A stretch of DNA of 64,000 nt from Phytopseudomonas seleniipraecipitans (GCF_900102335.1 NZ_FNBM01000010.1:62001-126000); one strand, 5' to 3'; numbered from the stretch's first letter, positions 18,019 to 26,996 are shown. Translations and numbers: made by a program. Notes: a model not told the origin generated them from the letters alone.

Positions 18019-18939
18019 GTGACGCGGCGCTTGCCACCTCTCTATGCCCTGCGCGCCTTCGAGGCCGCCGCGCGGCATTGCTCCTTCACCCGTGCCGCTG
18101 ATGAGCTGGCGATCACCCAGAGCGCAGTGAGCCGGCACATTCGCAGCCTGGAGGATTACTTCGCCTGCCGGCTGTTCGAACGCCGCGGCCGGGCGGTGCA
18201 CCTGACCGAGCCGGCGAGTCTGCTGCTGCCGGGCGTGCACGAAGGTTTCGAGTCCCTGGAGCGGGCCTGCGCGACCCTGCTCGTGGAGGACGGCACCTTG
18301 CGTCTGAAGGCGCCTTCGACCCTGACCATGCGCTGGCTGCTGGCGCGCCTGTCGCTGTTTCGCGCCCGGCATGCTGGCCTGGAGGTGCAGCTCACCAGTG
18401 CATGGATGGATCTCGATCGTGTGGATTTTCTCCATGAGCCTTTTGACTGCGCCGTGTTACTCAGCGCAGGCACCTTCAGCAACGAATGGCATAGCGTGCG
18501 GCTGTTCGAGGAATGGCTGATCCCGGTGTGCGCGCCTGCTGTGCTCGGCGAGCAGCCGTGGGACGTCAGCCGCCTGCAGCAGGCCGAACTGGTGCATCCG
18601 ACGCCCGATCGGCGTGACTGGCGCCGCTGGCTGCAGGCCATGGGCCTGACCGACCAGGTGTCGCTCAAGGGCGGCCAGGTGTTCGACACCCTGGAACTGG
18701 GCATCGTCGCCGCCGCCCGTGGTTACGGCGTGTCGATCGGCGACCTGGCCATGGTCGCCGAGGATGTGCTGCTGGGCCACCTGGCACTACCCTGGTCGAC
18801 CGCCGTGTCCAGCGGCGAAAGCTATTATCTGGTGTGGCCCAAGGCCCGCCGTGGGCAGGAGCGTTTCGGGCGGTTGGCCGAATTCTTGCTCGCCGAAGTG
18901 GCGGCCATGCAGTTGCCCGAGGTCGAGTTGCGCCGCTAA
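18019..18939 (+). CDS. LysR-family regulator, GcvA-like
   Basis: A 306-residue LysR protein: winged helix at 1-60 (LRAFEAAARHCSFTRAADELAITQSAVSRHI) and a periplasmic-binding-like effector domain from 90. The RLPPLYALRAFEAAARH start is typical of the GcvA group. GTG 18019 is used because it precedes this start directly; the ribosome site is weak. It is divergent from the MATE pump gene. A transposon-like repeat begins one base after its stop codon. Confidence 0.88.
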   Translation: MTRRLPPLYALRAFEAAARHCSFTRAADELAITQSAVSRHIRSLEDYFACRLFERRGRAVHLTEPASLLLPGVHEGFESLERACATLLVEDGTLRLKAPSTLTMRWLLARLSLFRARHAGLEVQLTSAWMDLDRVDFLHEPFDCAVLLSAGTFSNEWHSVRLFEEWLIPVCAPAVLGEQPWDVSRLQQAELVHPTPDRRDWRRWLQAMGLTDQVSLKGGQVFDTLELGIVAAARGYGVSIGDLAMVAEDVLLGHLALPWSTAVSSGESYYLVWPKARRGQERFGRLAEFLLAEVAAMQLPEVELRR

Positions 18940-19203
18940 GGGGCTGTTGCCGTTTCAACGCGAGCCGCGTTTGCCGCGTTAAATCTTGCCAGGCAAGGCG
19001 GAGGACGTAGGGAATGGCGTTCCCTTTTCAAGTCCTCAACGACGCATGGTGAGATGTAACGCGCGACCTGCAGGGCCGGGCCAGTTTTGCCGCGACGCAG
19101 CGTTTCTCGCCGGCTCATTTAGCTCACTGAACTTCGCGGCTCGTGCCTTGCCTCGCGGCAAAGCTGGCTGCGTCGCGGCCGTGGGTGAAACGGCAACAGA
19201 CCC
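18940..19203. mobile_element. MITE-like element with 19-bp imperfect terminal inverted repeats
   Basis: The left end GGGGCTGTTGCCGTTTCA is repeated inverted at 19183-19203 with two differences, enclosing about 264 bases without a coding frame. The interior holds further dyads, including a GCCAGGCAAGGCGGAGGACG block that I recall from many Pseudomonas intergenic regions. It abuts the LysR stop codon. Together with 19204-19394 (possible chemoreceptor promoter, nothing certain) it fills the gap to the next gene. No target duplication can be seen with confidence. Confidence 0.6.
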
Positions 19204-19394
19204 TAGTAATTGCTGAAACCGTTCATCGACGAGAGGTTTTTATTTACTCGACGTAAAAAATGATGTCATTGCGTCATGACGGCCATTGACGCACTAAAGT
19301 ACTCAAGTATTCTCCGCGCTCGCCGATTCCTGGCTGTACAACTGTCTATTCAATTGCCCTCGTCATGGATGATAAGAGGGCTCGGAGATGCTTC

Positions 19395-21371
19395 ATGACT
19401 CAACCTCGTTCCCGTATCGCCTGGCAACTGGCGACGGCCCTTGCTGCCATGTTGGTGCTGCTGATCAGCGTCAGCACCGTATTCGCCCTGCGTTCATTGA
19501 GCAGCGCCAACCTCGTCACCCGAGAAGAGCACCTCGGCAGCGAAGCACGCCTGCTGGCTGACCAACTGACGACCTTCCACAGCAGCCTGCGCGAGAGCAC
19601 CCAACGCCTTGCCGGTCTGTTCGAGCGTCGTTTCAGCAGCGGCTTGCGTGTCAGCCCGGACGAACGGGTTACGGTCGGCTCCCTGCAAGCGCCCGCTCTG
19701 TACCTGGGCAGCACGCAGCTGAACAACAACTTCACCGAGGTTGACGAGTTCAAGCAGCTCACCGCCGGCGTGGCGACCATCTTCGTGCGTGACGGCGATG
19801 ACTTCGTGCGTGTGACCACCTCGGTGGCCAAGCAGGACGGCAGCCGCGCGATTGGCACGGTACTCGACCGCAACCATCCGGCCTATGCACGGCTGCTGGC
19901 CGGCAACAACTATGTGGGCCGTGCGCTGCTGTTCGAGCGTTTCTACATGACCCAGTACACCCCGGTGCGTGACAGTGCGGGGCGGGTTATCGCTGTACTG
20001 TTCGTCGGCTTCGATTACACCGATGCACAGAACGCCCAGTTCGCGGATCTGCAGCGTTTCCGTATTGGTAAAACCGGCTCGTTGGCACTGCTCGACGATC
20101 AGGGCAAGTGGCTGGTGCCGCCTTTCGCCGCGCAGCGTCCTGAGCAATTGAGCGCCAACATGTCCAAGGTCCTCGGTAAGCCGGGTGAAGGTGGCTTCTG
20201 GAACGACGGCGAGCAGCAGTTCTACAGCGTTGCCGTACCCTTCGCCGGCGGTCCGTGGACGGTCGTGGCGAGCATGCCGGAAGAGGAAATCCAGGCGGTG
20301 ACCTGGCGAGTCGGCAGCCAGCTGGCAATCGGCAGTCTGGTCACTCTGGTGCTGGCGGTGCTGGCGGTCATCTGGCTGCTGCGTCGCAAGCTGCGTCCAC
20401 TCGGCGATCTGGTTCGTCAGGCCCAGGCACTGGGCGCGGGCGACTTGAGCGTACGCCTGGATGTCACCAGTAATGACGAGATCGGCGAGCTGTCGCGCAA
20501 CTTCAACCAGATGGGCGCAGCCCTGTCGACCATGGTCGAGCGCGTGCGCGCTGCTGCCGGCAACGTCAATCAGCGTGCAGAAGCGCTGTCTGGTTTGTCG
20601 CGCGGCGCCTATGAAGGCATCGAGCAGCAGTCCGGTGAAATCAGCAGCATGGCGGGCGCGGTGGAAGAATTCAGCGCCACCTCGCTGAACATCGCCGACA
20701 ACATGCGCAGCACCGAGCGCATGGCCAGCGAAAACGCCAGCCAGACGCGCATCGGCCGCACCTCGATGGAAGAGGCGTCCAACGCGCTGGAGCAGATCTC
20801 CACCTCGCTGAACAGCGCGGCCAAGGTGATCGATAGTCTCGGTCAGCGTTCCCAGGAGATCGGCGGCATTCTCAGCGTCATCACCTCGATTGCCGACCAG
20901 ACCAACCTGCTGGCGCTCAACGCCGCCATCGAAGCGGCACGTGCCGGTGAGCAGGGCCGCGGCTTCGCGGTGGTTGCTGATGAAGTGCGTAGCCTGGCCG
21001 GTCGTACCCGTGAGGCAACCACCGAGATCTCCAGCATGATCGGCAGCATTCAGGGTGAAACCAGCAGCGCCATCAGCACCATGGAGCAAGGCCGGCAGTT
21101 GATGCAGAACGGCCTGGAGCTGAACGCCAAGGTGGCTGCTGCGCTGGCTCAGATCGCCGAGCAGACCAACGACGCCGGCGAGCAGTTCGCCGCCATCACC
21201 ACCGCGACCAGCGAGCAGAGCAGCACCGCCACGGTGCTCAGCAGCAACCTGCAGAGCATCGCCCAGGCCAACGGCGAGCAGCGTGAAGTGATCGCCAATC
21301 TGGCTCACACGTCCAAGGAGTTGGAGACCCTGGCCAGCGATCTGCACCGCGAGGTCGAGCGTTTCCGCTAA
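19395..21371 (+). CDS. Methyl-accepting chemotaxis protein with Cache sensor
   Basis: A 658-residue chemoreceptor; ATG 19395 is chosen for its GGAG and the MTQPRSRIAWQ start. One membrane helix (about 12-32), a long periplasmic Cache 3/Cache 2-type domain (about 35-305), a second helix (about 312-332), HAMP (about 335-385) and a signalling domain with the hairpin tip SIADQTNLLALNAAIEAARA near 505. The Cache domain probably binds small organic ligands. In PAO1 PA4520, a chemoreceptor, is next to speC as here. No C-terminal CheR-binding pentapeptide is present. Confidence 0.92.
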   Translation: MTQPRSRIAWQLATALAAMLVLLISVSTVFALRSLSSANLVTREEHLGSEARLLADQLTTFHSSLRESTQRLAGLFERRFSSGLRVSPDERVTVGSLQAPALYLGSTQLNNNFTEVDEFKQLTAGVATIFVRDGDDFVRVTTSVAKQDGSRAIGTVLDRNHPAYARLLAGNNYVGRALLFERFYMTQYTPVRDSAGRVIAVLFVGFDYTDAQNAQFADLQRFRIGKTGSLALLDDQGKWLVPPFAAQRPEQLSANMSKVLGKPGEGGFWNDGEQQFYSVAVPFAGGPWTVVASMPEEEIQAVTWRVGSQLAIGSLVTLVLAVLAVIWLLRRKLRPLGDLVRQAQALGAGDLSVRLDVTSNDEIGELSRNFNQMGAALSTMVERVRAAAGNVNQRAEALSGLSRGAYEGIEQQSGEISSMAGAVEEFSATSLNIADNMRSTERMASENASQTRIGRTSMEEASNALEQISTSLNSAAKVIDSLGQRSQEIGGILSVITSIADQTNLLALNAAIEAARAGEQGRGFAVVADEVRSLAGRTREATTEISSMIGSIQGETSSAISTMEQGRQLMQNGLELNAKVAAALAQIAEQTNDAGEQFAAITTATSEQSSTATVLSSNLQSIAQANGEQREVIANLAHTSKELETLASDLHREVERFR

Positions 21372-21545
21372 GAACCTTGTTGAAGCCTGCTGCGCGTCGG
21401 CTCTGCGGCGTTAAAAACAGACTCGGAATGCTTATTTACACCAGTAAACTCCGCCTCCTCGTCTGTTTTCGCCTTGCATTGCTCCAGCTCGCGAGGCTTT
21501 GAGCGGGCACTAAGGCGTCGCTGACCTTCGGCGGCGCATCGGCCG
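21372..21545. repeat. Pseudomonas intergenic dyad repeat after chemoreceptor gene
   Basis: This stretch contains GCGTTAAAAACAGACTCGG facing CGTCTGTTTTCGCCTTGC, so the two arms can pair imperfectly around a GTAAACTCCGCC centre. It has no plausible reading frame. Its style is that of multi-copy intergenic repeats in pseudomonads; copy number cannot be judged from this window. Confidence 0.4.
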
Positions 21546-21565
21546 CTGTCACCGTCGTGCAATTA

Positions 21566-21603
21566 CCCCGTGTCAGGCTTATCGCCGGGCACGGGGTTTT
21601 TCG
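21566..21603 (+). terminator. Intrinsic terminator after chemoreceptor gene
   Basis: Seven-base stem CCCCGTG/CACGGGG followed by TTTTTCG. It closes the chemoreceptor unit and insulates speC, whose own leader begins downstream. Confidence 0.8.
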
Positions 21604-21792
21604 TTATGGGGTGTCGGCATTTGTGCAGCATTTCGCGGTGCATTGTGTGGAATCCAAAACGCTTGGGAAATGACTGCGCGATCAGGGCAATTTTTGATTG
21701 ATCTGAGCGGGGCATGGTCTTAAAGTCCGCGCCGAACGTCCATGCTGGCAACGATCCATCCGGCTCAAGTACTGACGACGAGAGGTTGCGCC

Positions 21793-21948
21793 GCCTGCTT
21801 TTCAGGCACGGCAATTCTCGGCGACATGCCTTGGGAAGTAGGCGAACCAAAGTGGGGAAACTGATCAGACGTTCCAAGCCTGGCGACAGGCTTATCGGCC
21901 AATTGCACGATTGGCCGCCCCCATAGTTGAACCTGTGCCCGGTTCAAC
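21793..21948 (+). promoter_or_regulatory. Structured leader of speC: four consecutive stem-loops
   Basis: Four inverted repeats follow one another before the speC start: GCCTG/CAGGC (21793-21807), AAGCCT/AGGCTT (21876-21893, loop GGCGAC), CGGCCAAT/ATTGGCCG (21896-21917, loop TGCACG) and GTTGAAC/GTTCAAC (21926-21948, 9-base loop). None is followed by a T-run, so they are not simple terminators. The rest of the 21604-21992 gap has no gene. A weak TTGATT box at 21694-21699 might belong to the promoter. A control role is inference. Confidence 0.5.
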
Positions 21949-21992
21949 TGCCCGAAACCTAGTGTTCATGGTTTAGCCATCTGGAGTCCTGC

Positions 21993-23156
21993 ATGTCGAT
22001 CAAGGTCGAAGATTACTACCCGCGCGAAACCTTCAATAAGATGAAGGCGTTCGCTGACCAACATGAAACCCCGTTCGTGGTGATCGACACCGCGATCATC
22101 AGCCAGGCTTACGATGACCTGCGCGCCGGCTTCGATTTCGCCAAGGTGTACTACGCCGTCAAGGCCAACCCTGCCGTGGAAATCATCGAGCTGCTCAAGG
22201 ACAAGGGCTCCAGCTTCGATATCGCTTCGATCTACGAGCTCGACAAGGTGATGAGCTGCGGCGTTGGCCCAGAGCGCATCAGCTACGGCAACACCATCAA
22301 GAAAGCCCGTGACGTTCGTTACTTCTATGAGAAGGGCGTGCGCCTGTTCGCCACTGACTCCGAAGCCGACCTGCGCAATATCGCCAAGGCCGCGCCGGGC
22401 TCGAAGATCTACGTGCGCATCCTTACCGAAGGCTCGACCTCGGCCGACTGGCCGCTGAGCCGCAAGTTCGGCTGCCAGACCGACATGGCCATGGATCTGT
22501 TGATCCTCGCCAAGCAGCTGGGCCTGGTGCCGTACGGCATTTCCTTCCACGTGGGTTCGCAGCAGCGCGACATCGACGTATGGGACGCCGCCATCGCCAA
22601 GGTCAAGGTGATCTTCGAGCGCCTCAAGGAAGAAGACGGCATCGTTCTGCAGATGATCAACATGGGTGGCGGCTTCCCGGCCAACTACATCACCCGCACC
22701 AACAGCCTGGAAACCTACGCCGAGGAAATCATCCGTTTCCTCAAGGACGACTTCGGCGACGAGCTGCCGGAAATCATCCTCGAGCCAGGCCGGTCGCTAA
22801 TCGCCAACGCCGGCATCCTGGTCAGCGAAGTGGTGCTGGTCGCGCGCAAGTCGCGCACAGCCGTCGAGCGCTGGGTTTACACCGATGTGGGCAAGTTCAG
22901 CGGCCTGATCGAAACCATGGACGAAGCCATCAAGTTCCCCATCTGGACCGAAAAGAAGGGCGAGATGGAAGAAGTGGTCATCGCCGGGCCGACCTGCGAC
23001 AGCGCTGACATCATGTACGAACACTACAAGTACGGCCTGCCGCTGAACCTGGCCAGCGGTGACCGCCTGTACTGGCTGTCCACGGGTGCCTACACCACCA
23101 GCTACAGCGCCGTGGAATTCAACGGCTTCCCGCCGCTGAAGTCGTTCTACCTGTAA
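21993..23156 (+). CDS. speC: Ornithine decarboxylase (fold-type III)
   Basis: A 387-residue PLP decarboxylase of the eukaryote-like fold-type III group, not the large inducible type. The PLP lysine is in YYAVKANP (about K52), GGGFPAN is the glycine loop and CDSADIMY the substrate-site cysteine and aspartate. It turns ornithine into putrescine. Size equals PAO1 SpeC (PA4519). The enzyme acts as a dimer in the cytoplasm. It has its own terminator and a long leader, so it is probably a single-gene unit. Confidence 0.93.
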   Translation: MSIKVEDYYPRETFNKMKAFADQHETPFVVIDTAIISQAYDDLRAGFDFAKVYYAVKANPAVEIIELLKDKGSSFDIASIYELDKVMSCGVGPERISYGNTIKKARDVRYFYEKGVRLFATDSEADLRNIAKAAPGSKIYVRILTEGSTSADWPLSRKFGCQTDMAMDLLILAKQLGLVPYGISFHVGSQQRDIDVWDAAIAKVKVIFERLKEEDGIVLQMINMGGGFPANYITRTNSLETYAEEIIRFLKDDFGDELPEIILEPGRSLIANAGILVSEVVLVARKSRTAVERWVYTDVGKFSGLIETMDEAIKFPIWTEKKGEMEEVVIAGPTCDSADIMYEHYKYGLPLNLASGDRLYWLSTGAYTTSYSAVEFNGFPPLKSFYL

Positions 23157-23175
23157 GCCTTCCGGCTGACCCAGG

Positions 23176-23200
23176 CGCCCGCACCCGTTGCGGGCGTTTT
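23176..23200 (+). terminator. Intrinsic terminator after speC
   Basis: Eight-base stem CGCCCGCA/TGCGGGCG with a 5-base loop followed by TTTTCG, 20 bases after the speC stop. Confidence 0.85.
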
Positions 23201-23304
23201 CGTTTCTGCGGCTTGGTTCGGCATACATCGCCATCGGCGCCTTGCAGCGGAAAGGGGGCAGCGCGAGAATGCAGGCACTTCTCTGCGGTATTTAAGGATC
23301 TCCG

Positions 23305-25776
23305 ATGCTCGATCCCGTTGCAGCCGGCCTGCGCCTGGCGCCCGATGCACTCACCCGTCCCTTCTCGCCTCAGCAGTTCGCCTTCACCACCACCGATGAT
23401 CTGGAACCGTTCCGTGGCGTGCTTGGCCAGGAACGCGCCGTGCAGGCGCTGCAGTTCGGCGTGGCGATGCCGCGTCCCGGTTACAACGTATTCGTCATGG
23501 GCGAGCCGGGCACCGGGCGCTTTTCCTTCGTCAAGCGTTACCTGCGGGCCGAGGGCAAACGCCTGGAAACGCCGCCGGATCGCGTCTACGTCAACCACTT
23601 CGATGAGCCCCGCGAGCCCCGCGCCGTCGAGCTGGCGCCTGGTACCGCGGGTGAGTTCATCGCTGATATCAATGCGTTGATCGACAACCTGCTGGCAACC
23701 TTTCCGGCAGTGTTCGAGCACCCGTCGTTCCAGCAGAAAAAGAGCGCCATCGACCGCGCCTTCAACAAGCGCTACGACCGGGCGCTGGACGTGATCGAAA
23801 AGCTTTCGCTGGAGCGCGGCATCGCGCTGTACCGCGACAGCACCAATATTGCCTTCACGCCGATGCTCGAAGGCAAGTCGGTGGACGAAACCGAATTCGC
23901 TCAGCTGCCGGAAGCCGAGCGCGAGCGCTTCCACGCCGATATCGCTGCGCTGGAGGAGCGCCTCAACGAGGAGCTGGCCAGCCTGCCGCAGTGGAAGCGC
24001 GAGTCCAGCAACCAGCTGCGTCAGCTCAACGAAGAAACCATCACCGTCGCCCTGCAGCCACTGCTGGCGCCGCTCTCGGAGAAGTACGCCGAGAACGCTG
24101 AGGTGTGTGCCTACTTGCAGGCGATGCAGGTGGATCTGCTGAAAAGTGTGGTCGATCTGCTCATCGAAGTGGAAAAGGCCGATGCCCAGACCCGCAAGAT
24201 GCTCGAGGAAATTTACGCGCCCAGCCTGATCGTCGGCCACCATGCCGACGGCGGCGCGCCGGTGGTGTTCGAGCCGCACCCGACCTACGACAATTTGTTC
24301 GGCCGTATTGAATACAACACCGACCAGGGCGCCCTGTACACCAGCTATCGCCAGTTGCGCCCCGGCGCACTGCACCGCGCCAACGGCGGCTTTCTGATTC
24401 TCGAAGCGGAGAAATTCCTCAGTGAGCCGTTCGTGTGGGAGGCGCTGAAGCGCGCCCTGCAGTCGCGCAAGCTGAAAATGGAATCGCCGCTGGCCGATCT
24501 CGGGCGGATTACCACCGTTACCCTCAACCCGGAAACCATCCCGCTGCAGCTCAAGGTGGTGATCATCGGCTCGCGTCAGCTGTATTACGCCCTGCAGGAC
24601 GCCGATCCGGACTTCCAGGAGATGTTCCGTGTGCTGGTCGACTTCGACGAGGACATTCCCCTTGCCGATGAAAGCCTGGAGCAGTTCGCTCAGTTGATGA
24701 AAACCCGCACCACCGAAGAGGGCATGGCGCCGTTGAGCGCTGCCGCCGTTGCACGCCTGGCGACCCACAGCGCACGCCTGGCCGAACATCAGGGGCGTTT
24801 GTCGGCGCGCATCGGGGATCTGTTCCAGTTGGTCAGCGAGGCTGACTTCATCCGCAACCTGGCCGGTGAAGCGGTTACCGACGCCGATCACATCGAGCGC
24901 GCCCTCAAGGCCAAGGCCACACGCACCGGGCGCGTCTCGGCGCGGATCATCGACGACATGCTGGCCGGTATCATCCTTATCGACACCGCTGGAGCGGCTA
25001 TCGGCAAGTGCAACGGCCTGACCGTGCTGGAAGTCGGCGATTCGGCCTTTGGGGTTCCCGCGCGTATTTCCGCGACCGTCTATCCGGGCGGCTCGGGCAT
25101 CGTCGATATCGAGCGCGAGGTCAACCTTGGCCAGCCGATCCACTCCAAGGGCGTGATGATCCTCACCGGCTTCCTTGGTAGCCGTTACGCTCAGGAATTC
25201 CCTCTAGAGATATCCGCGAGTATCGCCCTGGAGCAGTCCTACGGGTATGTGGACGGCGACAGCGCCTCGCTGGGCGAGGTTTGTACGCTGATTTCCGCCC
25301 TGTCGCGCACTCCGCTCAAGCAGTGTTTCGCGATCACCGGCTCGATCAACCAGTTTGGCGAAGTGCAGGCGGTCGGCGGGGTCAACGAGAAGATCGAGGG
25401 CTTCTTCCGGCTTTGCGAAGCGCGTGGTCTGACCGGTGAGCAAGGCGCAATCATCCCGCATTCCAATGTATCCACGCTGATGCTCGACGAGCGCGTGCTG
25501 CAGGCCGTGCGTGCTGGGCAGTTCCACGTGTACGCCGTGCGCCATGTCGACGAGGCGCTGAGCCTGCTGGTCGGTGAAGACGCCGGTACGCCAGATGACA
25601 AGGGCAGCTTCCCGAAAGGCAGCATCAATGCCCGAGTGGTTGAGCGTCTGCGCGAAATCGCCGAGATCGGTATGGGCGAAGAGGATAAGCCCGAGCAGGC
25701 CAAGGAAGCCCTCACCGCGGCGCTGCCCGCGAAAACGCCGAAGAAACCGCGGGAAAAGAAACCGCCGGTCGAGTAA
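23305..25776 (+). CDS. Lon-like ATP-dependent protease (AAA_32 type)
   Basis: An 823-residue protein. The N-terminus holds the AAA_32/LonB-like ATPase with a Walker A loop GEPGTGRFS (about 67-75), in which the usual lysine is arginine, and a long coiled insertion at about 150-290. The C-terminal Lon protease domain (about 570-760) keeps the serine in DGDSASLGE and the lysine in GGVNEKIEGFF. The C-tail is lysine-rich. It corresponds to PA4576 by neighbourhood. It probably degrades selected proteins in the cytosol; substrates are unknown. Distinct from Lon and from PAO1 AsrA. Confidence 0.88.
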   Translation: MLDPVAAGLRLAPDALTRPFSPQQFAFTTTDDLEPFRGVLGQERAVQALQFGVAMPRPGYNVFVMGEPGTGRFSFVKRYLRAEGKRLETPPDRVYVNHFDEPREPRAVELAPGTAGEFIADINALIDNLLATFPAVFEHPSFQQKKSAIDRAFNKRYDRALDVIEKLSLERGIALYRDSTNIAFTPMLEGKSVDETEFAQLPEAERERFHADIAALEERLNEELASLPQWKRESSNQLRQLNEETITVALQPLLAPLSEKYAENAEVCAYLQAMQVDLLKSVVDLLIEVEKADAQTRKMLEEIYAPSLIVGHHADGGAPVVFEPHPTYDNLFGRIEYNTDQGALYTSYRQLRPGALHRANGGFLILEAEKFLSEPFVWEALKRALQSRKLKMESPLADLGRITTVTLNPETIPLQLKVVIIGSRQLYYALQDADPDFQEMFRVLVDFDEDIPLADESLEQFAQLMKTRTTEEGMAPLSAAAVARLATHSARLAEHQGRLSARIGDLFQLVSEADFIRNLAGEAVTDADHIERALKAKATRTGRVSARIIDDMLAGIILIDTAGAAIGKCNGLTVLEVGDSAFGVPARISATVYPGGSGIVDIEREVNLGQPIHSKGVMILTGFLGSRYAQEFPLEISASIALEQSYGYVDGDSASLGEVCTLISALSRTPLKQCFAITGSINQFGEVQAVGGVNEKIEGFFRLCEARGLTGEQGAIIPHSNVSTLMLDERVLQAVRAGQFHVYAVRHVDEALSLLVGEDAGTPDDKGSFPKGSINARVVERLREIAEIGMGEEDKPEQAKEALTAALPAKTPKKPREKKPPVE

Positions 25777-25870
25777 CCGACGACGGGGGATTTGCTCAAT
25801 TCATGAGCGCGGCCACCGCGACCATCCAGCAAGGCAGGTGAGCGCGCTTGCTCACTTGTCGTGCACAGAG

Positions 25871-25893
25871 TTATCCACAGCTTTTGTGCATAA
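25871..25893. other. Inverted pair of DnaA-box-like sites
   Basis: TTATCCACA, 5 bases, then TGTGCATAA: both halves match the R-box consensus TTATNCACA in opposite orientation. A third perfect box TTATCCACA lies at 26366-26374, on the far side of the next gene. The pair sits 66 bases before the following start codon. Binding is inferred from sequence alone. Confidence 0.4.
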
Positions 25894-25958
25894 GTCAGCC
25901 TTGGCCGTTGCCGGTGACGGGTGTAGCCTGAATGCCTGTTATCGCGAGGATCGCCGCC

Positions 25959-26300
25959 ATGTCGCGTAGCCTCTGCCTGACCCGTGATTACCTGGGCATG
26001 ACCACCCGCATCGAATGCGCGGTGTTGCCGCTGGCTGGTGATCGGGGCTTGTGGACATTGATCTGCGTTGCCGGTATGTCTGCCCGGCAACCGTCTGCAG
26101 TCAAGGCGCAGGGCCCATTCCACGGGCCTTCGGTCGTTGAAACGCTGCTTGAGGAAATCGCCGAAAGCCTGGCCAGCCAGGGCTATGCCGCCTGCGACGA
26201 GCCGCCTATCTGGCGCCTGCATGCCCAGGCCGAGTTACGTCGACTCAATGCTAGCGGCGCTCATTGGGCCGGTGTTGAACTGTCCTTGCCCGATAGTTGA
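25959..26300 (+). CDS. Conserved hypothetical protein, PA4575-like
   Basis: A 113-residue protein from ATG 25959, which follows GCGAGGA; a start at 25932 is also open. It has no signal peptide and no recognised catalytic motif. Composition is ordinary for this genome. It lies between the Lon-like protease and the YqhA-like gene as in PAO1, so it is probably a genuine, conserved gene. Function unknown. Confidence 0.65.
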   Translation: MSRSLCLTRDYLGMTTRIECAVLPLAGDRGLWTLICVAGMSARQPSAVKAQGPFHGPSVVETLLEEIAESLASQGYAACDEPPIWRLHAQAELRRLNASGAHWAGVELSLPDS

Positions 26301-26489
26301 ACACCCGGCGCGCTCGGCGTGTTTAACGGCGAAGCCATCCAGGCTGCGGCGCTGTGCCGCAGTTCTTATCCACAATTGGCGTGATCGCCGAGATTTGCCT
26401 TCATGCTCGCTATAGGAGCGGCTGGCGCGGCTTGCTGTGGCTCTTCTGCTGGGTATACTCGCCTGCTGTTCAATCATCTGTGAGAGTCC

Positions 26490-26978
26490 ATGGAACGCTT
26501 TATCGAAAACGCGATGTATGCATCGCGCTGGTTGCTGGCGCCGATTTACCTGGGCCTGTCGCTTGGCCTGCTGGCATTGGGGCTGAAGTTCTTCCAGGAA
26601 GTGTTCCATGTCCTGCCCAACGTGTTCGCCATGGCCGAGGCCGACCTGATTCTGGTGTTGCTGTCGCTGGTCGACATGGCCCTGGTTGGCGGGTTGCTGG
26701 TGATGGTGATGATGTCCGGCTATGAGAACTTCGTCTCGCAGCTGGACATCGACGAGGGCAAGGAGAAGCTCAGCTGGCTGGGCAAGATGGATTCCAGCTC
26801 GCTGAAGATGAAAGTCGCCGCCTCCATCGTGGCGATCTCCTCGATCCATCTGTTGCGGGTGTTCATGGATGCCCGCAACCATGAGGCCGATCACCTCATG
26901 TGGTACGTGATCATCCACATGACGTTCGTGGTGTCTGCCTTCGCCATGGGCTATCTGGATAAGCTGACCAAGCACTGA
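26490..26978 (+). CDS. YqhA/UPF0114-family inner membrane protein
   Basis: A 162-residue protein with three to four membrane helices (about 13-35, 52-75, 108-125, 135-155). MERFIENAMYASRWLLAPIYLGL and DLILVLLSLVDMALVGGLLVMV fit the TIGR00645/UPF0114 family. Function of the family is not known. It ends with its own intrinsic terminator. Homologous to PA4574 by position. Confidence 0.88.
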   Translation: MERFIENAMYASRWLLAPIYLGLSLGLLALGLKFFQEVFHVLPNVFAMAEADLILVLLSLVDMALVGGLLVMVMMSGYENFVSQLDIDEGKEKLSWLGKMDSSSLKMKVAASIVAISSIHLLRVFMDARNHEADHLMWYVIIHMTFVVSAFAMGYLDKLTKH

Positions 26979-26996
26979 TCTGCCCTGGACTGTTGA

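Noticed and set aside
19494..21347. 617-residue frame antisense to the Cache chemoreceptor
   Set aside because: Complementary shadow of the chemoreceptor, whose domains are unambiguous.
21563..21877. 104-residue minus-strand frame in the speC leader
   Set aside because: It begins inside the stem-loop region and ends within the chemoreceptor terminator, with no ribosome site or similarity.
23119..25143. 674-residue frame antisense to the Lon-like protease gene
   Set aside because: Runs against a well-supported gene and begins in no sensible promoter context.
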